A stretch of 64,000 nucleotides of DNA, from the NCBI GenBank assembly GCA_918807975.1, contig OU964932.1, positions 1,736,001-1,800,000 on the forward strand, written 5' to 3'. The position numbers and the translations under genes are program-made. The notes under the pieces were generated by a model. It was given only the letters and a program-made list of their open reading frames with translations. It was not told the DNA's origin and made no database searches. Origin of the DNA: Aplidium turbinatum. Its lineage: Eukaryota; Chordata; Ascidiacea; Aplousobranchia; Polyclinidae. Of this stretch, positions 1 to 11,159 are shown one piece after another. Each line of letters starts with the position of its first letter. Position 1 is the first letter of the stretch.

Positions 1-601
1 TGTGACTACATTACCAACAAACCCTTAATTAATACAGAGTTGATTTTCTCTGACGTTACACAACATTTGGAATTGCTTTCTGCATATTCCAAGAAGTACT
101 TTTTAAAAGAGACTTATGACAATTTTGACTGGATTTTAAACCCTTTTGTTGTTACAAAGAGTCAAAGACTGATCTGTCAGGACGCGAAGAAGAAGAATTA
201 GCCGAATATCATCTGATTGAACTTTAATGTTTAGTTTCAATTAAACAGCTATTGCATCTTTCTGGTTGAGTGTTGTGGAGGAATACCCATTGCTATTGCA
301 AAAGGCAACCGAAATTTTATTGCCTTCTTCCACGACCTACATGTGAGACAGCATTTTCAGCTCTTACCAACATGGAGACAAAATACAGGTCCAGACTTTC
401 CGTGGACCCTGACTTACGGTTTGCCTTTCACAAATAACTCCATGACTTAAGGCAAAGCAATCCCATCCGTCCCATTGATGTTGTTAGTTTTTTAAATAAA
501 CAAAATTTGGTTTTATTTATTTTTATCTTTGTATTGGGGGTTCGCAAATAAACAGATTTACAAATAGTGGTCCGTGGCCCAAAAAAGTTTGGGAAACCCT
601 G
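1..601 (+). mobile_element. hAT transposon, 3' end with transposase C-terminal remnant
   Basis: The translated plus strand at about 260-450 reads like the C-terminal dimerisation region of a ZBED5/Charlie-type hAT transposase (EEYPLLLQKATEILLP, then a CETAFSALTNM-like motif). The reading is broken by a stop and a frame change. The element ends at 601 in a terminal repeat whose reverse complement starts CAGGGTTTCCCAAAC, the standard look of this hAT group. The left end lies outside the window, so the target duplication cannot be checked. Non-autonomous relic. Confidence 0.8.
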
Positions 602-1043
602 ATCTAGAGTGTCACGTAAGAAAAATGCAGATTAATTTTGGTGTTGAAGTGTTAGTGAACTAAACGATTATATTGCATCAGTGACTATCGCACGGTTGGA
701 TTAATTATTATTGTACCAATCATAGGCGTAAATTTTTAGTAATTACCGGGGTACAGTTATGTCAGAATATCACACACGTCGCATAAACAACAAATTCCGT
801 AGGCTATAATATACTCGAGTATATGTCAAGATTAGACCTCCCCAATCCCCGGACTTTTTTTTGTTTTCATCTATATTGTGACTTTTCTGCATGTGTTTTC
901 AACTCTGATTTCAAAAATATGCATAAAAATTTTTTTCGATTAACGTCTGGGAAGTTATTTGCTGTTGCTTAGCAACAACTTTTCATAAAAATTACAAAAA
1001 TCCTCTTTAAAACCCCTTTACTTTTAACCTAGTACTCTGATAT

Positions 1044-1546
1044 TGTTACAGACGGTTGTTCGCCTTGTCAAACGTCATGTAGAAACCGTTCGGGTCTACT
1101 GAATATTACGTCATGGAAATTCCTAAAACATGAGCCAAAATTGCACCATCGTCCGTAAGACTCGTGTCAGACCGGTTTAAACCTGTTTGGACATGTTGTT
1201 GCGTCGCGCTACTGCTGGCGTGCCTTTGAGTTATCACAAATTTTTCTGATTCATTCTTGAAGTTGTTTGTTGGAAGTCGGTCGCACATTTAACTGGTTTA
1301 TTTGGTGCTTGCTAGCTGGACAAACTCTCCGTCTTTTATCCAAGTAATCTGTATCGTAGTGACAGTTTTGAGGTGTAAGGCGTTGCACCAGTCATCTCGA
1401 TAGCCGCGGGCTAATTTTACAGAAATACACTGTTTGAAAAGAAGTTCAAGTGTGTGTTTCTTCGGTCATTATATACAGACGAACGGATTCGGGAACTTTA
1501 TGTTAAAATTTTCCCACGAAGAGATTATGGTTTACCGCTGTGACCA
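1044..1546 (+). mobile_element. Solo LTR of a BEL/Pao-type element
   Basis: This 503-bp segment starts TGTTACAGAC and ends GCTGTGACCA. It is flanked on both sides by the 5-bp duplication GATAT (1039-1043 and 1547-1551). It aligns along its whole length with the LTRs at 11160-11686 and 21294-21812 but is clearly more diverged, so it is an older member of the same family. No internal region is present, as expected after LTR-LTR recombination. Confidence 0.85.
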
Positions 1547-1551
1547 GATAT

Positions 1552-2400
1552 CTAGATTATCTGAAAGCATTTCTTCTGCTGAAGAATTAAAAAAAAAATT
1601 ATTAAAATTGGACAATTGGTACCAGAGTTATGACCGTTTAAGTACCCAGATTACGTAGTCACACATGACTGATTTTTGTTAATTTTTTGCCAAATGATAC
1701 TAGAAATATATTGAAAGTTGCTGTCAAGGGGTTTTTGGGGGAAAGGAGTTCAAAAAATATATTAAAGTGTCTCAGAGCAACAGAAAAAAAGTTATTTGAC
1801 CCCATATTGAACCAAAGCTGCCGTCTGATTACAGGTTGTCTCAAACCAACCAACATCACGTCGCTGCACATTCTGTCTGGAATTGCTCCCCCCGACATCA
1901 GAAGAAGCGTGACCAGCAGAAAGGAAAGATTTTGTCAGGACATAGATTTGAGAAACCCACTGTATGGCCAAACTCCAGCACACAGGCGTCTGAAGTCAAG
2001 AAAGAGTTTCCTTTCTTCAGCTGTCCCATTAGGTCAAGACGATGTCGCCGCCAATGTGCGGGTTCAACTATGGCAGGAGAGACTGGCAGCAGGACCGACA
2101 TTGGCCAATATGGAGCTCACACCCATGGAGAGCCTTCCTCCGGAAAAGGTGAACCGTGGAAGTATTGGCGATGCCTCAACCGCTTAAGAACTGGTATTGG
2201 CAGGTGTAAAACCTTGATGAGACACTGGGGGTATTCCATGGGGAGCACAAGTTGCAAATGCGAACAGGAGCAAACGATGCAACGTCTACTCGAATGCCCT
2301 GACCTAAAAGCAAGGTGCTCTGCACAGGATTTGGCCGAGTTCAACGATAGAGCAAGAGCCTGCGTGATGCTTTGGGCTACGGCCGTGTGACACACGATGA
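1552..2400 (+). pseudogene. LINE (Jockey-like) ORF2 C-terminal fragment
   Basis: Two overlapping plus-strand frames (1687-2187 and 1836-2390) carry pieces of a Jockey/CR1-like reverse-transcriptase protein downstream of the RT domain. The first contains QSCRLITGCLKPTN and LHILSGIAPPDIRR. The second contains LNRLRTGIGRCKTLMRHWG and a Cys-rich end (CKCEQEQTMQRLLECP). The change of frame between them means it is broken. A stretch at 1552-1655 may be an upstream part. The 3' end is a short GAAGAA run near 2398, typical of a LINE tail. 5'-truncated and inactive. Confidence 0.8.
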
Positions 2401-2518
2401 AGAAGAATGTGTGAAAATGAAACCGAAAACCGGAAAAAGTGTTTAATAGTCTTGGTCGCAGATATTGCCTGCATTCACGACGTCACTTCCCTCTATTATC
2501 ACCTAGCCAACTTGACAC

Positions 2519-3428
2519 CACCGGCGCCGAGTCCCGGGCGGGCGGGCCGCGCCCGCCGGACATTTCAGGAATTAAAAAAAAAAATTAATGCAATTTTAAG
2601 TCCCAAAATTTCTGTAACCATTTGCCACCTTCTGATACTAGCCTACTTAGTACTTACCTTATTCGCAAGGTTTTGTCGCCATATGATAGGCCACACTACA
2701 CCTACTAATTAAGCGATTAATTTTCGTCAATTATTGCCATTGTTACATTCGTGCAACGTTAAACAACGTTGATTCGCCGTTAAACAAGCAAAGGTGTCCA
2801 ACCACGCCGTTTGTCTCCACTCTGCCACTCGTAGGCCAGTGCTATAAATCAAGTAAATTGCGCAACCTGCGACTGCGAGGAACTTCATTCGCGACAAAAG
2901 TCTGACCGCAATTTCCACTGCTTTTACATCGTTTTAACATCGCCAGATGTTAAATCGGTGTAAAAACTGTAGCATTGTTCTTCAAAGGAGTAATTTTCTC
3001 GCAAACGACGTTATCAATTAACTCTGCTGCCAAAATGCTTTACTTTGTCGTCTCAATCATCACAGTTGCGTCTGTTACGCCACTGATAACTGTGCACAAG
3101 TGTTGGTTTGGCCGGATGAAACTGTTGGTTGTCATTAGTTGCAATTCAGCTCCTTCGTTATATATATAACTGTTCTAATTGTAGATTCAATGTAAGCTCG
3201 GTTCAATAGCGCAGTTTATTGCTAGATATTTGCTATTTATAGTAGTAGGAACTAGGAAGCCTAGTACTTGTTTCCAAATCGTGTTAGAGGAGACATAGAC
3301 TTAAATGTAAAACTAAGCTAGCCCAACAACCTAGCAAAATTGCCCTTTTGAAAAACGCACAAAATAACCTTTATGACGTGACAGTATGTGTTCGCCCGCC
3401 CAGCTTTTTTAAAAACTCGGCGCCTATG
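2519..3428. mobile_element. hAT-like MITE, 910 bp
   Basis: The ends are inverted repeats: CACCGGCGCCGAGT on the left, and CATAGGCGCCGAGT when the right end is read inward. The flanks are near-identical octamers (cttgacac at 2511-2518, cttgacat at 3429-3436), fitting the 8-bp duplication of hAT transposition. GC-rich subterminal runs of GGGCGGGC occur at both ends. No transposase is recognisable inside; the small ORFs show no known motif. The ends resemble those of the GGGGCGCC elements at 15795 and 46591. Confidence 0.65.
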
Positions 3429-3899
3429 CTTGACATCATTGTTTTATGCGGTCACTAAGGCTTGACATCGACTTCAACAATCATGGAATGTTCTGTAACT
3501 AATAAGACCGATTATATCCTACATGCAAAAATAAAAAATTAATCGGTTAACAAGTGTATAAAGTTTAGAATTGACAAGAAATCATTAAATTTGTAAATTA
3601 AGTTTGAATCAACGCAAATAAACGTATTCATAACTTTTACTTCAGACGACGCAATTTCACAATCCGTAATCTATGTCGGCAATGATTTTACCGCAGCAAA
3701 AATGTGTTAATTTTGAAGGCTGCAGAGCTGGAGACAACAGCTTGTCCCGTGTATAAGTCGAACCTGTTTTTTTAATGTGAAAATCACTTGTGAAAATTTC
3801 GACCTATACTCGAGTATATACAGAATTTGATGTTTATGCGTGTGATATTCTGATATAACTGCACCCCCAGTAATTTGTAAAACTCTTCGTCTATGTCTA

Positions 3900-4318
3900 C
3901 ACCTATGGCACCAATGACTGCCAGTAACGTTAAGTCAAGCACCGAAATCATCAACTTACATGACATTTATTCTGCCGAGATTGCAAATGTCATGCATGAA
4001 TGCATAGGCGTTCAAAAATAAATTTTAGTTCGCTTTTTACTTTTTGCAAAATATTCTTAAATTTAATTTGAGAACAAAGAAAAAATTTCGATCTAAAAAA
4101 TTAGTCAAAAAATGCAAACATCCATCAACTAACTGCCATAGAATTATTGCTGAGTGAAAAAATTCCAGGCTACATAACATCGAAATCCAGGGCAAAACCT
4201 CGCAAGACCTTTCTCTGTTATAAAAGACGTGCTGAAGCCCAAGTGGAAGGACTCAACAACCTGCATTTCTAAAGGTTCATCTTTTTAAAAGATGCGCAAT
4301 GCGCATTGCACAATGATA
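3900..4318. other. No gene seen
   Basis: AT-rich sequence without a recognisable ORF, RNA gene or complete repeat. Only a short piece resembling the 721 repeat arm starts near 4005. Confidence 0.5.
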
Positions 4319-5970
4319 CATTTAGCCAGTGTTGTATGCGTCAATGAAATAAATTGACGGCGTCAGCGCAAATTGTCTAAAAACTTCACGGTGTAAAGTA
4401 CCGGTACTGCGTAAGCTCTTAAAGAAATTGACGGCGTCAGCGCTATTTTAGCCAAGGTCTCACAAAACGGAAGTATTTCAACCAAGTGTAGGCTAACAAT
4501 AGGTATAAAAAACAAAGAGCAGGTTTTATGTTTTGAGACTGTACTGTAATTAGCTGCTTTAGCTTATTAATTATTTCTTTGTAGAAACACAAGCATTTCA
4601 AAACGTTTGCGTGACAATCTGCTGCGTTTGGGACGCATGATGTCCTTTCCAAGCGAAAACAAGCGTTCCACAGCAGCAATGAATGGCATTGGAATGTTGT
4701 AGCCTATTTCAAAAACAAGTCTTGAAAACGTTTACTCGAAAGGTAGCCTATCACTGTTCCGAGGGTGTTGTAATCAGTGGCGTATATTCAGGGTGTTCAA
4801 GGTGTGCACTGCACACCCCAAGAAATCCAGAAAAAAAGAAAATTTCCATCGGTTGTCGATGTTCTTTACTTTCATGATATTCTAACATCTTGCTGCATGC
4901 TGATTGCTTTCTTTTCAATTGCAAAACTCGTCCCCTTCTAATTTTAATATTCCAACGTTTGAGGTCATTGCCTTTGTCACGATTTCTTTCTATCTCTTAC
5001 CAGGAAAAAGACTTGGAAAGGTTCAATGACGTAGTTTAATGGGTCAAACCGAAAAGCAGTCAATTAAATGTCGAATAATTCTACTAGTGAAATGATAATC
5101 TGACTTCTTGAAGAACTTTAACGAACGGCTTCTCAAATAACTCTAATTTCTGCATCAACTACCAATCCACAACTCATAGCACAACTCTCATAATCAACTC
5201 ATAATAATCATCATAATAATCCATTACGCAAATTACACCACTATTTATAAAAGGTTTGTTCGGTCTAGTAACTTCGAGAAGGTTACGTAGTGTTGCATCA
5301 CACGAACTCATCGTCGGTCACGTAGCATGGAGCGGCATAAACAAGCAAGTTTAAAGAAGTCTAAAGAATGTCACGTAGGAGTAGAGGACTGTTACATAAT
5401 ACAGATTTCTCATACAAAGGTTACTTCAGGTCATAACCGATAATAACACACCGCACCAGAATTCTACAACCAAAACAACACGCTCGTTGAAGATACAAAG
5501 CAAGCCATCGCGAGGCATTGCACCTTGATTGTGACAGCCTTTAATTTTTTTCGGTCACTACCTTTAAGCTGGGTGTGCACTGACAGCTTGGCGAGTGCTA
5601 TTTAAAATAAACAATTTTAAAGAAAAATGACGTCACAAGGCAGCGAAAACAGCAATGGTTTTAGGTCAGCCAGGCTATGCACTCGCTGATCTGCACACCT
5701 TGGCGCGTCATTGGGGGAATCCCAGGCAATAGCAAGTTTTAGCTTGTTGGATTAGAGTTTGAGGTGATCAGCGTTGGAAACAACTTTTGCTAGAACTGAA
5801 GCAAAAGCAAGCTTTCTACGACGATGTATTTCAAAAATTTATTGCACAAACAAGAAGAATCGAATTATGCTATAGATGAATTTTCCTTCTGTAGTCAAGG
5901 TGTTAAACATTTTCGTTTTTACTGAGTAGTACGGCGGATAAAAGTACAGCCGACCAACATAGCAATCGAC

Positions 5971-7609
5971 TAGAGATGTACCGATATATCGGCCAGTTTT
6001 TGAGTATCGGTATCGGCAAAATTTGGCCCATACTAAACATGTAAAAAAAGGCGTTTGCTGCAGATTTTCTGCAGAAGCAAAGATATAGATTTTTTAAAGT
6101 AGTAACTAACGTCACATTGATGTAGAAAAATAACAACCTGTTCAAATTTTTGATACCTCACACTCCCATGACTTCATGCGCGCACCTTTTGGCATTGTTT
6201 GCTTACAGTGATTCTTTCACTCAAACAAAACGTTTTGTTTCAGCAATTTTGCGTTGTTTGATTCTTAAGTTGTGAAGGAGACTCAATTTCTTCAATATTT
6301 ATCATTTGTGTTTCTTTTTTACTCTCAGCAGAGGATAAAACCAGGCCAATACTACCCAGGTTGCAGAAATGTATAGTTTTGCATCGTTTTTGCATTGCTG
6401 GGCGTTTGAGGGAGCCATGTGGCTTGGTTGTTTTTAGTGGGCTGGTTCTGTCAGTTTGTGATTTGGTTTCCACCTTTTGTTGTGGTGGACCCGCCGGGCT
6501 TGGGCAATGTCATGGCGGAGTGGGTGGGCTCGGGGTGGGGGCGGTGGGACTGCGGGTCCTCGCTGGGCTATTCAATAAATGGTCTTGTTGCGCCTGGGCT
6601 GTCGGCGCGGGGCTGAGCACTCACTGGTGCAGCGAGCTGTTGCGGCTCGCTGGCCACAACAGTGTGGCTTCCACGCTAGCCATTTACACTATCCAATCAA
6701 CTATATGTTTCTCAGCAGCCGTTTTGTAGCAAGAATTGACATCGACAAGAATTGAAGTGGCTGGTGTGGAAGCTGCACCGTTGTGATTGGCGAGTCGCTG
6801 TGCTGGTGAGTGCTCGGCCTTGTGCTGGTGGCCGGGGGGAGCGCTCCTTTCTTTGCGGTGGGGTTGTCTTCTTAGGTGCAGTGGGACCATTTTGATTGGT
6901 TTGGTGGGGATTCGTGGTCCCATTGCTTTCATTTTGAGCCTGCTTATTCTGCCATGACATTGTTTGGGCTTGGTGGGTTTGTTGCGGCGAGGGGTGGAAG
7001 TTAGATCGTGGACTGGTGGTGCCGGCTTACTGGGGGCAGCCGGGTCACATGGGTTTTTTGGACGTTTGGCAACGTGGGGGCGATGCAGAGTTGTACATTT
7101 TTGCTGCCTGGGTGGTCTTGGCCTGGCAAAAGCTTTTCAACCAAACGACAAGCGCCCTTAGGTTGCACATTACTTGTCGAATAATTTTTGTACGACTACA
7201 CAAATCACTTGGTTTACATTTTACATCTTATCAATTATGATAGCCTATTTGGAGAGTTTGCGCAAACACTTTATTAATTTTCAAGAAACCCCAATTATGA
7301 TGTAATGTTTCTTCCCTTATACCCCAGACCTCAATTACGGTGGCCTTTCATTACAAAAACCTACTACTATGACACAACAATGCGGTTGAGGTTGGATTCT
7401 TAAATCTTTAATAAATTATGCCAATTGAAAGCTTTTTTTAATAGTTTTACGCAAATAAGGTAAAACTTAGCATTTGATATAATTCCTTGCAAATACCAAA
7501 ATTTGCTTCTTTTTGTAACACCAAAGTATCGGCCAAAATATCGGTATCGGCCTAAAAAAGTGATATCGGTATCGGGATCGGCCAAAATATTGGTATCGGT
7601 ACATCTCTA
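5971..7609. mobile_element. hAT-type element, family C (TIR TAGAGATGTACCGAT)
   Basis: Inverted ends TAGAGATGTACCGAT and ATCGGTACATCTCTA are flanked by a perfect octamer, caatcgac (5963-5970 and 7610-7617). ATCGGTATCGG repeats follow both ends. This is the innermost of three nested hAT-type insertions. The interior contains an unusual G/T-rich block (6390-7130) and no recognisable transposase; the ORFs there are by-products of low-complexity sequence. Confidence 0.85.
6613..6822. repeat. Foldback inside family C element
   Basis: About 65 bases ending near 6682 (containing GTGTGGCTTCCACGC) are repeated in inverted form from about 6757 (GCTGGTGTGGAAGC). Roughly 75 bases separate the arms, giving a large potential hairpin in the G/T-rich core of the element. 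No coding role is evident. Confidence 0.6.
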
Positions 7610-8555
7610 CAATCGACTTTCTTTTCTTGTTTATTATCGAGTTGCTTTGCTATTGTTTTTTGTTTTAACTTTCACCTGCTTGTTTTTAATTCGCTTGTAC
7701 ATTTCTCAAGGTGTTGCGACCGTGCCTAATCCTTGCATGAAGTAAATCATTTCCATCTCGAGCACGCTTTAACTTTCGCGTTTTTTCAGACTCCTGCTGT
7801 GTTATGGCAAGTAATATTGTTCGTTTTGATGGTCGGAAATAAAAAGTGAACTGAAGTATGTGACTTTAGAAATGCAACTTAATGTTTGATATTATTAAGT
7901 CTTTTATTCAATGCGCTGTCAAATAAATATCTATTTTGTATTCTTCTCCATTCCGACAACATTATTTTTGTCAGTTCTGTTCATGTTCAGAATTTGTGCT
8001 GAAAATGCTCTCTGAACGCACCAAATTCAATGTTAATTTTAAAAATTTTCCGGGGGAGCCCCCCCCGCTGTTGCTTTGCCGTCACTGAACACCCTGCCAA
8101 AGTGGTCACAGTACGCCATGTTGTAATTGCTTAGCATATATAAATCTTATTTTAACGTGGTCCACTGCACCAACATTGCTCTTTTTACGGGTATAGAGCT
8201 CTTAAAATAAAGTTTCTTCAACCTCAATGACATTCATTGACATTCATTGATTTTTCGCTTGTTCTCGATACTGCTCACAATATGAGTGATCATCATTTGG
8301 CGAACCTCTTCTGCTTGTATTCCAGGGAGCCATTCCAACCAACGCAAAAGCGGGTAATTTGGATGTGTCGCGCTGGCCAGAAATACATTGTGAAACTCTC
8401 ACTGTGAAATGAGATTTTCCATGAAAACAAAAAATGTTGCATAGCGCTTGACGCTTAAAATCGACAAAATAGTTGACGGCGCTATCACTTCCGTCAACTA
8501 AAAAATAAACTGACGGCACTAGCCTCAGCGTCAACGTACAACACTGCATTTAGCC

Positions 8556-8810
8556 CAGAACGTGTTTTCTATAATGACGTTGAAATAACAATGTAAACAA
8601 ATGATAACATATTTTTTGAAGGTCATATTTAGCCTACATCACTATGAAGTGCTTTTTGTGTCAGTTTATAACAAAAGTAGCAGGAGAAGTACCGTAGTGG
8701 TAGCATGCGCTACTTTAGCCCGAGTAGCGGTAGCATGCCACTTTTATGGATTAGTAGTGGATAGCAGTAGCACACTGCTTTTAAAGTATTGGATGCCCAT
8801 TGCCCGCCTA
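8556..8810 (+). mobile_element. Family E hAT, 3' end relic
   Basis: The sequence follows the last 240 bases of the element at 25194-26748 in order: the GTGTTTTCTATAA stretch, the AAAAGTAGC tract and the degenerate TAGCGGTAGC repeats. It ends at a decayed terminal repeat (GGATGCCCATTGC). The small ORF across it is an artefact of the TAGC-rich repeat. Confidence 0.6.
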
Positions 8811-9177
8811 GGGTTGATAAGACAGAATACTTACATGAGTCAGACAATCAGTTGTTGGTACTGTACGGTTCAAAAATGGGAAACTAAATGAAGCTGCAGG
8901 GCTTAACGATCCATGATACTGAAGTGTTATTGGTTGTACAGGTAAAACAAAGGGATCATAACCTTTTTCAATCCCATTCGGAGAATAATTATCAACAGAT
9001 TCTTGTGTAATATGAAACATATTTAGAAATATAATGTTTAAATAAAAATCTGAAATTTAATCAAAAAGTGATTAACCAAATTAAAACTTTTCAAACTGTA
9101 ACACATGGAAACCCGGTATACATGGAAATCCGGTTACTAATCTCATTCGTCAGATAATGTTATTAGTCAGTGTTGTA
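8811..9177. other. No gene seen
   Basis: Intervening AT-rich sequence between two hAT relics; nothing recognisable on either strand. Confidence 0.5.
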
Positions 9178-9440
9178 CGCGTCAACGAAATAAATTGACG
9201 GCATCAGGCTGTCAGCGCAAATTGCCTAAAAACCTTATGGCGTAAAGTACTGCGTCAGCTCTTAATGAAATTGACGGCGTCAGTGCTATTTTAGCCAGGG
9301 TCTCACAAAATGGAAGTATTTCAACCAAGCTTAGACTAACAATAACTATGAATAAACAGCACATATTATGTTTTGAGACTGTATTGTAATTAGCTGCTTA
9401 GCCTATTAGTTATTTCCTGTAGACAAGCATTTCAAAACGT
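9178..9440 (+). mobile_element. Family A hAT, 5' end fragment
   Basis: Starts CAGTGTTGTACGCGTC and follows the first 260 bases of the family-A element at 4327 closely, then diverges near 9440. No matching right end is found downstream, so it is a truncated copy. Confidence 0.75.
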
Positions 9441-9888
9441 TTGTCTGACGCTTACCAGATGTTTCGCCCTGAAGCTGAAACCTTTCATCCCGACTTTTCG
9501 GGCTTCGGCCCTACCAGACATTGGCTTTTGGCAAAGCGCTGTTATGGAAAGCGAGTGGCAAAACACCTTAACCGAAACATTTTATTCGAAGTTGGGAAGG
9601 GCCGAAACATTTTGTGCAGTGATTGTCAATGGTATTGTTTTTGCAGACTTGACTTAGACTACTGAATGTTCTTTGTGCTTGTGTCATCTAAAACTCATTT
9701 ATTTTAAAGCACAGTAAGAACTGATCTTACAGTAGTTTCAAGCTGTTTTAGGCTCTTTACGATAATCTGTGGTAAAGGCTTTAAACTACTGACGCAGGTC
9801 CGATTAACGAGATTGACAAAGTGAAGTTACTAACTTCACAAGTTACTGTTTGCTAATGTATTAAAGTGTGGTTGTGATTGTCTCTGAA
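9441..9888. other. No gene seen
   Basis: The 74-codon ORF at 9441-9665 is spanned by a tract of short CCCTGAAGC/GGGCTTCGGCCC words and has no known motif. The remainder is unremarkable AT-rich DNA. Confidence 0.4.
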
Positions 9889-9889
9889 T

Positions 9890-10362
9890 TATCCCATCCA
9901 ATAGGAGCCACTGAATGGAGAGCAGTCCTGAAAGGTCCACCCCGATAGCTCAGTTGGTTAGCTCGTGACTTCTGAAACGAAGAAGCTTCAAGATCAAGCG
10001 CGCTGGTTCGACTCTCGGGTGTGCGCTTGAGCAACGCACGTTAAGGATTGCTCTCCATTCAGCGGCATTTAATAGATGGAATAATTCCCCAGCTACAAGA
10101 CTTCAACAATCGGAAACTTCACTCTGTCAATCTCGGTGACCGGGCCTGCGTCAGTGATTCAAAGCCTCTACAAGTAGGCTATGCGAAACTGCCAGGATTA
10201 AGCTCTCCAAGAAGCTTTCCCAGTCCGAGGATAAAGATTCAATCAATCAATCAAATTGCGTCACTCAAGCGCACACCCTAAGAGTCGAACCAGCGTCGTT
10301 TAATCTTGCAAATTCTTCGTTTGTAAAGTCAGGCGCTTTTTAACCAACTGAGCTATCGGGGC
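9890..10362 (-). repeat. tRNA-derived SINE, minus copy, split by another SINE
   Basis: A minus-strand tRNA-like head at 10255-10362 carries the reverse complement of AGCTCAGTTGG and GGTTCGACTCT box sequences. Its body continues at 9890-9935 (reverse complement of GGACTGCTCTCCATTCAG). The two parts are separated exactly by the plus-oriented SINE at 9940-10254, so this older copy was interrupted by insertion of the same family. Confidence 0.75.
9940..10254 (+). repeat. tRNA-derived SINE, full-length plus copy
   Basis: The head resembles a tRNA gene: box A-like TAGCTCAGTTGGTTAGC at about 9946 and box B-like GGTTCGACTCTCGGG at about 10004. A body of about 190 bases follows and ends in an ATCA/CAAT repeat tail near 10240-10254. 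Related copies are at 24200-24464, 28880-29075 and 63420-63733. Such elements are transcribed by RNA polymerase III from the tRNA-like promoter and mobilised by a partner LINE. This copy has a 5-bp GGCTA insertion near 10178 that the others lack. Confidence 0.85.
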
Positions 10363-10764
10363 AGATATCGGGACAACAATAAGTCGTCAGTGTAGCCTAC
10401 AGTAGCCTATGGTGGAAAGAAATTTGACACCTTAACGAAACCCAGGTTAGTTAAGTATTGGCTAAATCAGTTGTTGTAGATAGGCCTACATGTATATTTC
10501 TCACTGAATATCACTCTGGAGTACCCTAATACAGAAAATTAACGAACCACATGTAGGCCTACGGTATTAACAAATCATCAATTTAGCACGAATCTCAAAA
10601 ACATTACATTTGTGCATAGGCTAAGAGTGTAACACTTTAACTAAATTAACGCAGAAGAGAGGCAATTCAAGATAATTTCTTTGGTCTTTTCTGGGTCTTT
10701 TAAACATCTCTGTAAAAAGTTATTATTTCATATACGCTACCTTCCATTATTAATTTTATTTTAG
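10363..10764. other. No gene seen
   Basis: AT-rich stretch with two TAGCCTA words and two TAGGCCTA words in about 170 bases but no recognisable element or ORF. The last bases form a pyrimidine/AT tract ending TTTTAG before the exon-like segment at 10765. Confidence 0.4.
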
Positions 10765-10870
10765 ACATAGAAAGTATATGGAGATGGCAACCAAAGGTGT
10801 GTTGGAACCAGAAAAAATGCCACCAACAATTAGAGCAGCTTATTACCATGCTCTTCGTGCACATCATCAA
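10765..10870 (+). pseudogene. Exon-like remnant of the XPG/Cys8 transposon protein family
   Basis: The plus strand translates as KYMEMATKGVLEPEKMPPT then AAYYHALRAHHQV. This resembles the LPPTxAAxxxHxLRxxxQ block that precedes the Cys-rich end in the Academ-like gene remnants at 60200-62491. It sits between an acceptor-like TTTTATTTTAG and a donor-like GTAGGG, so it may have been a spliced exon. The similarity covers only about 30 residues, so assignment is tentative. Confidence 0.4.
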
Positions 10871-11159
10871 GTAGGGGAGACTGGGATTAGTTGGAAAGTT
10901 ATTTTTTTTAAATGGAATTTAAAACAATCGGTGCATAACCCGACAACTTGAAGTGGCTTAAACTATCACCTATTGTGTCTCCTATCATACAACTAAAAAT
11001 ACGTTTTCAGTTAATATAACTTTTAATGCAAATTTAAAATAAACAAACATACAATTGATTTTCCAACTAACCCCATGCTTGGGGTTAGTTGAAAAACGTC
11101 AATTTACTGCACACTAATTAACTGGATACTCTTTTTTCAACCAACAAAATTGACATGGG

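Larger units (their letters stand above)
721..3895. repeat. Inverted-repeat pair bounding a composite 3.2-kb block
   Basis: About 95-110 bases at 721-834 are repeated in inverted orientation at 3803-3895; both arms share an ATACTCGAGTATA palindrome and a TCAGAATATCACAC stretch. They look like the long TIRs of a DNA transposon, but I find no clean target duplication. The interior is occupied by a solo LTR, a LINE fragment and a small hAT-like element, so the original interior cannot be judged. A shorter related piece starts near 4005. Confidence 0.55.
4775..8119. mobile_element. hAT-type element, family B, inserted in family A
   Basis: The family-A sequence stops at 4766/4774 and resumes at 8120, and both junctions carry the octamer gttgtaat (4767-4774 and 8120-8127). 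The ends are similar inverted repeats (CAGTGGCGTA at the left, ATGGCGTACTG reading in from the right, followed in both by CAGGGTGTTCA). The right part (7990-8060) resembles the CAGTGGCGTAGCC elements at 48817 and 50275. A reversed relic of the left part lies at 22922-24150. No intact ORF. Confidence 0.75.
4327..8546. mobile_element. hAT element, family A (TIR CAGTGTTGTACG)
   Basis: Ends are CAGTGTTGTATGCG (left) and CGTACAACACTG (right). They are flanked by a perfect 8-bp duplication, catttagc (4319-4326 and 8547-8554). Subterminal regions are rich in GACGGCGTCA/TTGACGG words at both ends. Other members are at 15203-16891 and 9178-9440. Only relics of the transposase C-terminus remain, on the minus strand near 4640-4760. 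Most of the length (4775-8119) is a second element inserted into it. Confidence 0.85.

Noticed and set aside
6361-7240. Gly-rich ORFs on both strands
   Set aside because: Produced by the G/T-rich low-complexity block of a hAT element; no domain or start context.
8601-8891. 96-codon ORF with a hydrophobic start, considered as a small membrane protein
   Set aside because: It runs through the decayed TAGC-rich end of a family-E hAT.
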